64,000 nucleotides of DNA from Odontocerum albicorne (GCA_949825065.1 OX463859.1:27111847-27175846), one strand, 5' to 3'; positions 1-10,645 are shown, counted from the first letter of the stretch. The notes: generated by a model not told the origin, from the letters alone. A program made the numbers and translations.

Positions 1-309
1 ATTCGTTCAGAGCCGTCCGGCTGTTTCGCTAATTAAGTTTGACGAATACTAGCTGTCGTACATCTGGTCGGCGAGATTAGTAGTAGACCGGTGTTATAAT
101 AGCGTGGCCGGGTGATCGAACTTATTGAATTATTCTATTTTAGGCCTTTAAGGTAGAGTTGTTTTCTTCGATTACATGCGATTGGAATTTCTGGTGAAGG
201 CTATTCCTGAGATTGGGAACGCGTATTAATAACAGCGTGGCCTAGAGTCTTGGGGATTTCTAATCTTTCAGATAGAACTCTCACCTTGCTAGCTGAGGAT
301 AAGTCCACA
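1..309 (+). other. leader upstream of Gypsy-type gag
   Basis: This stretch has no ORF of note. It precedes the first ATG of the gag frame and probably belongs to the element's 5' leader. I see no primer-binding site, so the 5' LTR is likely outside the window or lost. Confidence 0.4.
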
Positions 310-1428
310 ATGAGTCCTATTGACAATATTACGAGTGCAACTAAGGAGAGATTGATTGGGGAATTGATGGAAAGGGGAATCACTCCGGGTAACAAACTCC
401 CCAGGTTGCGTCGGCAAGCATGGAGCTACAATCGGGGCCTCGTTCACTCTCCTACAGAAGAGGTTATATTGCCTCAAAGGTCTAAGGCACATGTTAATTT
501 GCGAGGAGCCCCGGAATTTTCTATGGAACTGGTTTCCGGAGCGACAGCCCCTCGTTCGGACTCTTCCTTGCCATTTACCGGGTCTTGCCCTTCAAGAGAC
601 TTGGGAATGTTGCCGTCTCCTAGCACTAGAGGTAATCAATTACCTCCATTAAATATCAATTTTTCATCGTGGCCAGTGGATCCGTTTAATGGCTCGGGTA
701 GCGTACGTCAGTTTTTGGTTAGGCTCGAGGAAATAGCACACGCACGTAGGTTCGATGTAGACTCTCTCTCTCCCGTCCTACCTGAATTTTTGCGCGACAG
801 AGCCCTGACCTTTTTCAGGATTACGTATAGGAACCCTATGAGATGGGCTACATTGAAGGCACATTTTTTGGAGAGGTTCGAATCGGAGAGTTTTATGGTA
901 GATAGAAAGCTGGATATTTGGGCATCCAAGCAGGGTCACGAAGAATCTTCCACCGATTATATATCACGAATTTTGGAAGTAAACAGTACACTGGACTCTG
1001 CCTTGACGGAGGTGGAGCTGTTACAGGTGTTCAAGAGAGGCCTTCACGTTAGGTTTAGCTCAGTCCTTGTCAGTACGCGGCCTGCGTCAGTACGAGAGAT
1101 GGAAAGAGTATGTGCCTCTTTCGAACAAATGAACAGGAGTGGTGAGGTATCACCCCGGCCGCTGCAGATGCAGCCAAGGGTAAGGGCACGTGTGTCATCC
1201 GTCTCACAGAAGGTTATCGGTAGAGGGCCGACCTTGTTGAGGTGTTTCTTGTGCAATCTTCCGCATCATATTGCCCGCGACTGTCCGCACAAACCACTTA
1301 TCCAGAAGGAACCGGATAAGTCGCCAAGTAATCGCGTAAGGAGTCGTGCCGAGACTTCTAGACCTTTTACTTTGCTGACGGATACTTCGCGTCCGCCGCC
1401 GAGCTCCTTAATTCCAAAAAACAGATAG
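310..1428 (+). CDS. gag: Ty3/Gypsy-type retrotransposon Gag
   Basis: This frame encodes about 372 residues of a structural Gag protein that would package element RNA in cytoplasmic particles. I start it at the ATG at 310, because the open frame upstream of it has only a TTG. The middle part (about residues 115-260) looks like the helical capsid core common to Gypsy Gags, with a PFNG...FLVRLEEIA start and a DRALTFFR...W segment. Residues about 312-325 form one CCHC zinc knuckle (C-X2-C-X4-H-X4-C: CFLCNLPHHIARDC). The frame ends with TAG at 1426, directly after a slippery heptamer, and overlaps the protease frame, so Gag-Pro is probably made by -1 frameshifting. The frame is intact, although the downstream polymerase is broken. 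The family is clear; the exact clade is not. Confidence 0.85.
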   Translation: MSPIDNITSATKERLIGELMERGITPGNKLPRLRRQAWSYNRGLVHSPTEEVILPQRSKAHVNLRGAPEFSMELVSGATAPRSDSSLPFTGSCPSRDLGMLPSPSTRGNQLPPLNINFSSWPVDPFNGSGSVRQFLVRLEEIAHARRFDVDSLSPVLPEFLRDRALTFFRITYRNPMRWATLKAHFLERFESESFMVDRKLDIWASKQGHEESSTDYISRILEVNSTLDSALTEVELLQVFKRGLHVRFSSVLVSTRPASVREMERVCASFEQMNRSGEVSPRPLQMQPRVRARVSSVSQKVIGRGPTLLRCFLCNLPHHIARDCPHKPLIQKEPDKSPSNRVRSRAETSRPFTLLTDTSRPPPSSLIPKNR

Positions 1429-1874
1429 GGGACCAACCCGGTCAAGGTAATTCGGAGCTAAGGGGTTGGTCAAATACAATAGAATTAAGAAATAATAGCC
1501 GTAACCTTGGTGCCATAGAAATTTCAAATGCTAGGGATGAGAGACCCTATCTTCATTGTGAAATTCAGGGCTCACCATTTAGGGCGTTGCTAGATTCAGG
1601 TGCAGCAATTAACGTAATAGGTGGTAATCTGTATAAAAATTTTAAGGACTTACGGTTTATTATGCGAACTACTGAGGGAGTCGTTCACACGGCTGATAGT
1701 CAGGGACATCGGGTGCTGGGTACGATCCAGTTGCCCTTACATTATGATCACCAAACTGTGTTGGTGGAATTCCAGGTAGTTCCTTCTTTAGATACTTGCT
1801 TGGTGCTCGGTATTCCCTTCTTGAAGCGTTCCGGGCTTACGCCGGAATCGTTTTCTCATTCGAGTAGGAGTTAA
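1362..1874 (+). CDS. pro: retropepsin-like aspartic protease (start of pol, -1 frame)
   Basis: The frame is open from 1362 to the TAA at 1872 and overlaps the end of gag by 67 bases. It carries the catalytic motif LDSGAA (Asp codon at 1593) and, near 1800-1824, the hydrophobic LVLGIPFL segment that usually follows in Gypsy proteases. It has no ATG of its own upstream of the catalytic site, which fits expression as a Gag-Pro fusion after frameshifting. The role would be to cleave the polyproteins in the particle. The stop at 1872 separates it from RT sequence that continues in the same frame, so either the stop is a mutation or material between protease and RT was lost: the spacing is shorter than usual. 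Confidence 0.8.
   Translation, partial: TFYFADGYFASAAELLNSKKQIGDQPGQGNSELRGWSNTIELRNNSRNLGAIEISNARDERPYLHCEIQGSPFRALLDSGAAINVIGGNLYKNFKDLRFIMRTTEGVVHTADSQGHRVLGTIQLPLHYDHQTVLVEFQVVPSLDTCLVLGIPFLKRSGLTPESFSHSSRS
1416..1471 (+). promoter_or_regulatory. -1 programmed ribosomal frameshift signal
   Basis: The heptamer A AAA AAC (1416-1422) lies in the Gag reading phase as X XXY YYZ, with only one sense codon before the Gag TAG. An 8-base spacer is followed by GACCAACCC (1431-1439) and its exact reverse complement GGGTTGGTC (1463-1471), giving a 9-bp stem with a 23-base loop. The -1 frame is open from 1362, across this site, to the protease. Heptamer, spacer and stem match the known layout of retroviral and retrotransposon -1 signals. 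Frameshifting itself is inferred, not measured. Confidence 0.8.
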
Positions 1875-2281
1875 TGGCTCAATAATGCCTCCATTGTTCC
1901 GAAAAAGGATGCTTCTGCTCGAATCGTATTGGACCCCGCAAACTAAATTCCGTGACGCAGACGGACTGTTATCGGTTACCTAACATCAACCGAATTCTCG
2001 ACAATCTTCGAGATACGCGCTACCTCACTGCTTTAGATCTGAGCCATGAGTTTTGGCTAATGCCATTAAGCAAAGAGTCTAAATGTAAGACGGCATTCTT
2101 TGTAGAGGGCCGGGGACAATATCGGTTTGTGGTCACCCCATTTGGCTTAAAAAACATTCCTGCTGAGATGCAACGAATGATGGAACAATTGTTCGCCGAT
2201 CAGGGTGACCAGGGTTCTGTACCATGTTGGTTTAATAATATGCAAACAGGACTGAGAGTCTTGGAGATAATTAATTATTGA
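1875..2281 (+). pseudogene. Gypsy-type reverse transcriptase, truncated and frameshifted
   Basis: Sequence from 1887 encodes the N-terminal RT motif IVPKKD...ARIVLDP, then shifts frame near 1940 and continues with YRLPNINRILD, TALDLS (block A, first catalytic Asp), KTAFF and FVVTPFGLKNIP. These are the successive RT blocks of Ty3/Gypsy polymerases. The homology stops near 2220, before the YxDD box, and no RNase H or integrase follows. The fragment is therefore dead. The loss of everything 3' of block C suggests a deletion rather than gradual decay, because the retained part is well preserved. Confidence 0.8.
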
Positions 2282-4206
2282 CTTTATTGATCTCAGGTAA
2301 AGGCTTGAGAGTTATAATTCTTGTGTGTTTTTCCGTATCTGATTATCTGCCATGCATACATCTTATTGTCCTGAATTGTAATTTTTTTTGTTGCATTAAT
2401 TATATTTATAATTTCATTTCTGTTAGTATTGTATTGTATTTGTGCCTATGTATTGTATTTGGTATTGTGTTCCTTTGAGGTTGCCTTCTAGACGTACGGC
2501 TATAATTGTTTGTGCCTGTGCGTGTATTAGGAAGCCGTACTACAGGGTTATACAAATCCGAATTTTGCGATGACGCATGCAAATGTCTAGGTCATCTTAC
2601 GTACCGCGACGAACTCAGGAGGGTTCCTAGTAGAGAGTAATATTGTAGAAGTTTCATAACCAGCGGCATGGTAAATAAGTTAGAATTTTACTCGTATTAC
2701 CCGTATATTGTAGTTAGTTCAGTTTAATTTTCGAAACAACGCCTAGCCTTGCGGTAAGCTCGCCAGCCATAAGCTTCATGATACCGCAGATGTAATAGAA
2801 ACCTAGATCGCTGATTAATTAGTACAAGTATGTCACCAAAGGGCGAAAAAAAACTTTGATTTGTTTTTCTATCGCAAGGGTATTACACACCCTGATTTTT
2901 AGAACGTCTACATATATAACGCGTGGTGACAACTTTATTGTGCTCGGGCAGGAAATCAGAGACCTTAGGGCGCATGTCTGTATACAAGCGAGCGAGTATA
3001 CCATGCAGTATTGAAGCAACATGTTCGTTTAACCTCCTTCATCGGGAGCGGAGCATGTTTTCACGATGCTGGCCGTAGTATAAAGTTGGCAAGTTGTTTA
3101 AACTTCATCGTTGAGGTGGCGTCATCGAAAATTATTAGTTAAAGGTATATGAGGAATAAATATCCCCGCCATGATCCGCAGAAGACTAGTATAGGAGAGG
3201 TTTAATTCCTCATTAATTACGTGTTCGTCAAGTGGTTTAGAGTAAACCAATGCGAGTGATGCGAACACCTAGGGAAGGATTGTTCATGCCTCAATGATAC
3301 TGTGAGAATAGCAAGATGAGTTCACCTTTCTTCTCCTCGCCATAATCTCTACCCTGCCCCATCATGGATCGTTCTCCGAATAGAGGGGCCGTGCCGGAAG
3401 AACGTTTTGTTCGCACTTTTTGCAATAACTAATGGTATAAGGCAAAGGGAACAACCTTTAGGTTAAAAGTACAGATAGGTTGTGGCAGGCTGGAAGCTAA
3501 GCGCTGCTTGGTGTAGTTTACACCTAGGTTATAAACCACCTAGTTGGACAGGTGGTATGGAGAGGGTATTCTAGCCAATCAAACGCTGGGCGATATTTCA
3601 GCAACAAATTAGCGCCCCGATTTGTCAAGTGTGTGGTCACAAGGTAAATTTCCGACACAATATATGAACTGTCTGACCTGAAGGGGAAAGTGGCAGGTAA
3701 ATTTCGCGTCAAAGACATCGCCAAGGTGGAATAAAGGCTCCATTACGGTGAATTGACGCGAGAGCTGCCGTGGCACTTGTGGTAATTCAGTTTTACCAAA
3801 TTAGGTTTCCATGTTCCAAGAAAAAAATATGGTGGCGCTCAATAGACCATGCGCTGGACAATGAGTGGTGATTTTTGCTGATAGCATAGCGTTTGTATGC
3901 GCGTCTTTTGATAGAGCGTCGACGCTCACTTCCTCATGATGTCACATTGGATACATCCTTACCAATTCCTTATCCTGTTCTATCAAGGGTCGCTCACCTG
4001 GCACTAGGTCGTATAGGTTGAATGGAAGGCAGCTCCATGATAGGGAATGAGTGGGGTTGCTACCGGGGTTTGGGAAGTATGAATGAAAAGGATTGGGTGC
4101 GTGCTTTGGTGGGGGGGGCTTTCGATGGGATATCCTTTAATTGTGAGGCTTCGGCCAATGATTTTTTTTTGTTGTTGTTTTGTATATTTTTTTTTTTTTT
4201 GTAACT
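2282..4206. other. no gene recognised; decayed moderate-GC DNA
   Basis: The longest frames are under 70 codons and have no family resemblance. Composition is closer to the Gypsy block than to the AT-rich DNA farther right, so this may be unrecognised remains of the same insertion. A T-run lies at 4162-4200, just before the tandem array. Confidence 0.4.
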
Positions 4207-4920
4207 GTCAGTCCGGTCTAGGTGGGCAGGCGTCCGCGACGCCATCGGTACACGGAGGTGCATAGTATGATATGACTACGTCATGCACATCTTGGCTCCG
4301 CCCGTTGGTTCTGCGGCCGTCGCACCGACGACTTAGGTGGGCGCTCGCGGCACCATTGGTACCAGGACCTCCATAGTAGTGTGTATGGACTCCGCCCTTT
4401 GGGTCCGCAGGCGTCACACTGGTGACAAAGGTTTTATTGTCAGTCCGGTCTAGGTGGGCAGGCGTCCGCGACGCCATCGGTACACGGAGGTGCATAGTAT
4501 GATATGACTACGTCATGCACATCTTGGCTCCGCCCGTTGGTTCTGCGGCCGTCGCACCGACGACTTAGGTGGGCGCTCGCGGCACCATTGGTACCAGGAC
4601 CTCCATAGTAGTGTGTATGGACTCCGCCCTTTGGGTCCGCAGGCGTCACACTGGTGACAAAGGTTTTATTGTCAGTCCGGTCCAGGTGGGCAGGCGTCCG
4701 TGGCGCCATCGGTACCCGGACGTAGGTAGCATGGTGTGGGGACATCATGCGTATCTTGGGTCCGCCCGTTGGTTCTGCGGCCGTCGCACCGACGACTTAG
4801 GTGGGCGCTCGTGGGCACCATTGGGACAAGGACGACCGTAGTTTTGTGCGTGGACAACATGTACAACTTGGCTCCGCCATTTGGGTCCGCGGGTGTCGCA
4901 CTGGTGACAACGGTTGTGGA
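4207..4920. repeat. GC-rich tandem array, 232-bp unit x about 3
   Basis: Units begin at GTCAGTCCGG at 4207, 4439 and 4671, an exact 232-base spacing. The first two units look identical on reading. The third diverges and carries small indels. Each unit has a sub-repeat feel, with GTGGGC...GCG and TCCGC...GGCGTC phrases recurring. ORFs of about 100 codons on both strands are by-products of the repeat. A diverged related segment follows at 5098. Confidence 0.9.
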
Positions 4921-4943
4921 GTAGGCTCCAACCAATCAGCGAA

Positions 4944-5040
4944 AGGCTTACGGATGGCCTATATACATCCAGTAGGAGGCTTACGGATGGCCTATATACA
5001 TCCAGTGGAGGCTTACGGATGGCCTATATACATCCAGTGG
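4944..5040. repeat. 32-33-bp minisatellite x3
   Basis: Three copies of AGGCTTACGGATGGCCTATA plus a 12-base tail start at 4944, 4977 and 5009. They sit between the 232-bp array and its diverged fourth segment. Confidence 0.9.
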
Positions 5041-5097
5041 GGGTTGTTGAGTGTGACTCCAACCATGGGCGTCATGAACCCAAATTTGCATGTGCTC

Positions 5098-5224
5098 CCG
5101 GTCTAGGTGGACGCTCATGGCACCGTCGGTGCCCGGATAACCATGGTATTTTATGGATCATGCGAGTTTTGGCACCGTCCGTGATGTGGGTGGGCGTCGC
5201 ACTGACGACTCTGGCTAGCACGAG
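5098..5224. repeat. diverged copy of part of the 232-bp unit
   Basis: The phrases GTCTAGGTGG, GGCACCGTCGGT and GGGCGTCGCACTG keep the order seen in the 232-bp units, with many substitutions and indels. Confidence 0.6.
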
Positions 5225-5610
5225 AATTGGCACTAAAGGGATGACGATCCCCGAGGTGATGATATTATAAACACATATTTGCTGTATTGTATAACCAAGT
5301 GTAACTGTTTCTTGTCAGTTTTTAGACCTGGAGGAGGCCTATAGTCAGATGTCGCCCCTATGAGTGGTGTCTCAGGGCCGTGTAATGGAAAATCGTATGT
5401 TAAATGTGTCTTATATAGTCTCATTATTGATATATCGCCAGACTTGTATCTTGCAATATCAAAGATCACCAGACAAGCGGGAGGAAACTCACCTTGCTTC
5501 CTTAATTCAAGTGATTAGGTTAAGAAACTAAATCAGTGCCCCTAAAAGTGCAGACTATCGGATCCGGTTCTGGGGAAGCCGTTGTGAACTAACATAATTA
5601 CTATTAAGTA
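5225..5610. other. no gene recognised; 17-base inverted-repeat end
   Basis: A 17-base word at 5269-5285 (AAACACATATTTGCTGT) recurs inverted at 7410-7426. No frame resembles a known protein. Confidence 0.35.
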
Positions 5611-5860
5611 ACTTGATCTGTTTTTGGGCATTACTCTTGTGAGTGTGTTGCCTTTGTAATCTTAAATGTTTGTACATTTTTCTATTGTAAATTAATAAGA
5701 ATTATTAGGTGTAACCATGCTGTAGAGAAGGCGATAGTATCTGTTCTTGAACATTACTCTTGTGACTGTTTTGTCTTGTTATCCTAAATGTTGTATGTTT
5801 CTTTTTTTTTTTTGTAAAAATAATAATAAGACTTATTATGTGTAACCATGTTGAGGGGAA
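5611..5860. repeat. degenerate 123-bp tandem duplication
   Basis: CATTACTCTTGTGA recurs at 5629 and 5752. It is followed in both copies by TAAATGTT..., a T-rich run, AATAAGA.TTATTA and GTGTAACCATG near the end. Confidence 0.75.
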
Positions 5861-7784
5861 GGCGATAATTGATGTTCTCCTGTATTGTGCCTTGCTCTAT
5901 AAAATGTTTAACTGTTTCCAGGTGTTCTTAGATAGGGAAGCCCTGAGAGCTAGTTTTTCGTGGTTTCCTACTCTTTCGCAAATGCAGGGGCTTATTAAAT
6001 CGTCCACGAGCGTATCCGGCATGACCCAGTAACGTCATGCCCTTTAGCATAGTATCTAATCCTTGTTTCGGCAAGCAGGTGTATGACCAATTGACACAGG
6101 GCCGTAATCAGTACTTGAATTATTATTTTTTTTTTATTTTTTTTTTTTTTTTCGGTAACATAAAATGGAGTGTCAGGACTTGGGTACGGCCGACCAATTA
6201 GTTTATTGTAGTTAAAAAATAACCATTAAAAATAGTGAACCAGAGCAGTCAAAGGGAGATCTTGCGTCATTTTCGAGAAGGATTGCTTCCTATTGTTTCA
6301 AACTTAACTGCCTCGAGTGGCTGGCTTGTCTTCCCATTTGTATAGAAATACACGACACTTTATGAGGATCGGTAATTAGTGTTCCGTCTGCGATCTGTTT
6401 TATTGCAGTCACAGATAACTATTGTTACTAAGAAAAGAAAATAAAACTTTGCGCAAGATATATTTCGAGGGCGAAGGCGCTTTTATGACCGCGATTGTCA
6501 TGCGAGAGAGAAAAAAGGGGTCAAAAAATTTCTCTTCTCCTTTCTAAAGAAATACGTCGAGTTTAATTTATTACGGACATAGTTAAATATTGAAAACAAC
6601 GGCTGAGAATAACAATTCACTCGAGATACATTAAAAAAAAGAAGGGTCCAGTATTGTCTCTTAAACAATAAGTTTCACCGGATGTTATACAAAAAGGATT
6701 CTCGACTTAATTACGCTGTGAAAGTTTAAATAGACTATTCATTGGCAAAATAACGAAAAGGTTTATGATTTTTTTAACGGTCGCGAGGGACTTTCTATAG
6801 AGTTCCAAAATGGCGGCGCTAGGCTGAGATCCCTTAAATTAAGGGACCGCGATCTTCCGACCCCATTCTCTCGCCACGAAGTTATCAAGTCAACATCATT
6901 CTCGTCTTGACGCTGTTCGCGAACTTGAACAAGCTTTTCTCACATTTGATTGTTCATTCTTATTTGATACAATTTGTCCGGTAAATTCCCGAGGAACTGA
7001 GTCGTGTGGGTGTATTACGACACGAATTGGCGGTCGCCAACCACTGAGGGAATTTCTTCACATCAGCGGCCCTGTAGTAACAGTATAAGGTCAGAGGGCC
7101 ATATACGAGTCGACCTGGTCATACACTTGAAGCGGATCTGGGATAATACATTTTGTCCTGTTTTGGAGTAAGATCAACCTTATTTATCCTCTTTTGCTTG
7201 TCATTTTATGGTGATATTTGAGTATTCTAGAGATTGGCGAGATCTAATCTTTGAGAATTGACACATTTCCGCAACGGACTGTTGTGTGATAATAAATTAC
7301 TTCGACTGCCTGTCCATCTGAAAGGTTAGCGGAGTAGCAGAGAGAAATCTGCCCATTTGATTTTCCTGACGGAGTATCAGCTCGTCAGGATTAAATATAT
7401 AACCAATTAACAGCAAATATGTGTTTCATTATGTATTTATACCTACCCAAGCACTGACGAATGCCTACCTCTTCCCACGACATCTTGAGATCTTATTGAG
7501 CCTTGTTTTACCTATACTGAGCTACCGGAGTAAGAGTCATACATTGTAACATCCAGGCTTTTAGTAATCCAACTTAATTAATTAAAGGGTAAAAAGTCTG
7601 AAAATATACATGTTTGAAATTCTTAAAGTAACTAAGATCACATCTTAATAAAGATTCTTCAACATCTAAATAAAAATTCATTAACTGTGTTACACTTTCA
7701 TTGTCTATAGTAAAAAAAATAGTGATCTTATTGTCATGTGCGAATATCTTCCAACAAATTAAAAATATTTTAAAGAAGTCTTAA
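5861..7784. other. no gene recognised; end of the GC-richer block
   Basis: The stretch holds a poly-T tract (6125-6151) and GC-balanced sequence around 6780-7370 that could be an LTR or UTR of the Gypsy insertion. I could not pair it with a second copy. At 7410-7426 lies the inverted partner of the 5269-5285 word. After about 7430 the composition changes to strongly AT-rich. Confidence 0.35.
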
Positions 7785-7895
7785 GTGAAAACATTCATCG
7801 AACCTTTTTTAAAACAAATTGGGTTTCAGTGGGAATCCAATCCAAAACTTCCGGGTTAAAACACGTGTTTTACCAACAAAGTCACAGATTTGTTC
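7785..7895 (-). mobile_element. SINE A (tRNA-derived), degenerate
   Basis: On the minus strand it reads TTGGTAAAACACGTG, then a diverged box B and CCCACTGAAACCCA followed by a T/A-rich run. This is the order of the better copy at 45455-45642. The 3' tail is missing. Confidence 0.55.
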
Positions 7896-8574
7896 ACCAT
7901 TGTTTAAAGCGGAAAAACATATTTTATTCTTCAAATATACGCAAATACTTCTTATTCGAATGTAGAATACATGATGAGGAATTATGAAACATCATGATGG
8001 AGTAGTTGTTAAAATTATGAGGTGGTTGGAACTGTTGAGATTATTATTTGGTTGCAAATATATGGAAGGGTGTGAATACAAAATGTAAATGTCTGAAACT
8101 GAGTGTTTCAGTATTCGAGAAAAATAAACATAAAATTTTTGATTTAGTAATGATACCGCTTTGTGGCAGATCTTGCCTAGTAAATTGGTTCTCTTTATCC
8201 ACAAAATGGTAAAATCATGCACAGTATTGCAGTTACTATATTTCCTGAAAAAATGTTTTTTGATCTTAAATTTTTTTGTGTGGACAAAATATGATAATGT
8301 TTTTGAGCACATTATAGAAAATATTTTATAGTAATATATAGTAGTTTTAATATTACGAAACCCAGTTTTAGAATTTCAAACCTGATTTATATTCAAAAGA
8401 AAATCGCTTCCAAGGCGACTGACAAAACTGTCAAAATCGTCAATTTGTGTTGACAACCTGGTGACATTAATGAGTTCCCAAAGATGGTTCCGATTTTGAT
8501 TTTTTGTCAAACATTTCGTTGAACTAAAATAAGTTTAGCTTTTGACAAATTTTTATAATAAGAATAAAATAACA
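7896..8574. other. no gene recognised; AT-rich
   Basis: A minus-strand frame of 106 codons (7992-8312) has low-complexity composition and no family resemblance. Confidence 0.35.
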
Positions 8575-8650
8575 ATTTAAATAGCGCCATCTAGAAAATA
8601 GAATGTCTTCAATCGCGTAACAGCTCGAGATTCGAACCCACTATTATATT
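8575..8650. repeat. single copy of repeat D (tRNA-like SINE)
   Basis: TAGCGCCATCTAGAAAATAG ... GCTCGAGATTCGAACCCACT resembles one unit of the array at 8821 and ends with a box-B-like GATTCGAACCC. Other partial copies lie at 41353-41400 and 47917-47985. Confidence 0.6.
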
Positions 8651-8820
8651 AAATAAAGATTAAAAAAAATTACATATTAATACATGTATGTTAAGTGGAG
8701 TTTAAGGGTAGGAAGGTGGGGGCATATCATTATCTACTTTTCCTTCAAATATTTTAATAATTAATAATAACTCACCGATCCCTTCTCATTTTAACACATA
8801 ATATTATTAATTAAAAGACA
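8651..8820. other. short AT-rich spacer
   Basis: It separates the single repeat-D copy from the 55-bp array and has no recognisable content. Confidence 0.3.
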
Positions 8821-9055
8821 ATTCATATAGCGCCGTTAAGATAATATACTCTCGTCAAGGGCGCTATAACTCGGGATTCATATGGCGTCGTTAAGAGAAT
8901 AGACTCTCCTCAAGGGCGATCTAGCTCGGGATTCATGTAGCGTCGTTAAGGGAATAGACTCTCCTCAAGGGCGATCTAGCTCGGGATTCGTGTAGCGTCG
9001 TTAAGGGAATAGACTCTTCTCAAGGGTGCTATAGCTTGGGATTCAAATTCACTAT
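8821..9055. repeat. 55-bp tandem array x4 (repeat D derived)
   Basis: Units start at ATTCA/ATTCG at 8821, 8876, 8931 and 8986, with a fifth partial start at 9041. Each contains TAGCGTCGTTAAG, AATAGACTCT and CTCAAGGGCG, and ends with CTCGGG. The last copy runs into ATTCAAATTCACTATTATT, which matches the downstream part of the single copy at 8640. The array therefore grew inside a repeat-D element. Confidence 0.9.
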
Positions 9056-9503
9056 TATTGACATTAATGATAAAACAAAAAAAAAGAGTTTAATGCAAGG
9101 ATAGGAAAATATTGACTGTGTCCATTAGCTCAGATATTTCCCAACATTTGCATATGTTTAGAAGAACATATTTGGTAAGAAAACAGCAGAAAACTTATGA
9201 AGGGAAGAAGAACTATAAGTAAACCTTTACATATATTTATTCCGATTGAGATAGTAATATATTCGGATCTAGGCTTAGTGCAGAATACGCGTGTTACGTT
9301 TATACATAATATACCATAATCATATTTTTTTATAAAACCTTCGAAAACGAGAGGTTTTATCAAATCGTGTTATAAAAAAAAAGTTTTATATGACATTTCT
9401 AAATTAAGGTTACATTATGTATTATTATTTTTTAGTGAATTAATTAAAATTCCATTTCTTTATTGTGGTTGGCCATTGAAATATTATAAAAGTTCTTTTT
9501 TTT
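9056..9503. other. no gene recognised; AT-rich
   Basis: A 77-codon minus-strand frame (9130-9363) shows no known domain. Confidence 0.35.
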
Positions 9504-9686
9504 TAACCTGGCGAGTTTATTGCCATGTGTCAATCTCTTCCAGCCAACCAGAAATGTGTTTTTATAGGCGTTAAGTGTTAACCAGACTGGAATCCTATTT
9601 TAAAAAATCTGGGTTCCAGGGGGTATCGAACCCGCAACCTCCGGATCGGCAGACAAGTGTCTTACCACCAGGCCACGTAGGTCGTC
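9504..9686 (-). mobile_element. SINE A (tRNA-derived), nearly complete
   Basis: Read on the minus strand it starts GACGACCTACGTGGCCTGG (box A region), then GGTTGCGGGTTCGATA (box B), an A/T-rich linker, ATTCCAGTCTGGTT, CCTATAAAAACA and the tail TTGGCTGGAAGAGATTG ... CTCGCCAGGTT. The order and about 185-bp length agree with the copy at 45455. Confidence 0.85.
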
Positions 9687-9750
9687 TTTCTTTATTGTTC
9701 AAAGAAAAAAAAATTAATATATTCAGTTGATCTAATTTATAAGATTTAGG

Positions 9751-9825
9751 GACCTCGGGGGTCTAGTTCATAAGACACTTGACTTCAATCCGATCATTTA
9801 AGGGTCGACTCTCAATGACGCATTA
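9751..9825 (+). mobile_element. tRNA-derived SINE head, degenerate
   Basis: GACCTCGGGGGTCTAGTTC, CATAAGACACTTGACTTC and the box-B-like AAGGGTCGACTCTCAA match the SINE head layout. It is followed by an A-rich run and then unique sequence. Confidence 0.5.
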
Positions 9826-10389
9826 AAAAAAATTATCATCAACTCTTGTCTTGTGTGCAGTTCCTCTGGTAACAATACTCGTGATTGCTAGATGGGTATG
9901 GGATTTGCTGCGTCTTCATACTAAAGTAAGCATTGGATGATCACGTCACTGGCAACGTATTTTGTCTCAAGAGGAGAGAGTTTGTTAGGATAAGCTGTTA
10001 GCTGATTAAGGTATTTTTAAGCTGTCGACTAATAAAGCTGTAAGATTATTAAGTTATTATTGAACTAAAGCTGCTGGCTTATAAAACAGTGAGATAATTA
10101 AACTTTGAATAGCCTAAAGCTATTGACTTAAGTTATAAGACAGCTTCAATTAACTTTTTTTTAAAAGAAGCAAAGACATATTTAGACGTTACAAAATCAA
10201 AGAAGTCTATGGTGATGAAAATAGTAAAAAGTCTATGAGGAAAACGTAATACAAAAATTAAATTAATATTATATTTTTTATGGGTTTAAAGAAACAAAAT
10301 TAATGCTGGGAATATACGTCCACTAACAAAAATTTGTGTAGTGTCAGTATATGAAAGAAAGCAAAATGAAGACATCAGAAATTAATGAA
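9826..10389. other. no gene recognised; loose AGCTG..TTATAA repeats
   Basis: Between 9990 and 10145 the words AGCTGTTAGCTGATTA, AAGCTGTCGACTAATA, AAAGCTGCTGGCTTATAA and AAAGCTATTGACTTAAG recur about every 35-45 bases. This suggests a decayed minisatellite. Confidence 0.4.
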
Positions 10390-10645
10390 TGAAAAAAATG
10401 GATGTTTGATGAAAATGTAGAAAGGAGGTTGAAGATGGTTTGGACATGTGTGGAGAATGACTTAATAAGTAAACAAGTTGGAAATCTAGGTGTACATGGA
10501 AAAGGTAGCTCGGGGAAAACGTGACTGGACCAAATGAACCAGATTTTGAAACAAGGGGCGGAAATTGTATGTTAGGATAGAAAAAAATTAAGATATGTTC
10601 TCTTTGCTTACCCTGCAAGGAATACGGCGTTAAAGTATGTAATTG
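10390..10645 (+). pseudogene. RTE-like LINE, C-terminal RT tail remnant
   Basis: Shifting frames on the plus strand give WFGHVWRMT, then KQV, then the TWKR-GRG-like and DQMNQIL segments. These are the usual order of the tail after the RT domain in RTE-like LINEs (FGH..RM...TKQ...GRPR..W.DQ). CTTACCCTGCAAGGAATACG near 10608 matches the position of the conserved SAYP.G end. Several stops and frameshifts make it a fossil. Confidence 0.6.

Noticed and set aside
4208..5270. Overlapping ORFs of 60-118 codons on both strands
   Set aside because: They are by-products of the GC-rich 232-bp array, which has few stop codons in any frame.
5838..6032. 64-codon ORF with a TTTCCAG splice-acceptor-like start
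   Set aside because: No matching donor, partner exon or family resemblance could be seen.
5269..7426. A 2.16-kb transposon bounded by a 17-base inverted word
   Set aside because: The match is too short to exclude chance in AT-rich DNA, there is no transposase, and the ATTAT on both sides is not convincing.
8821..9055. CRISPR-like regular array
   Set aside because: The 55-bp units are contiguous without unique spacers; the same holds for all other arrays here, and the DNA is eukaryotic.
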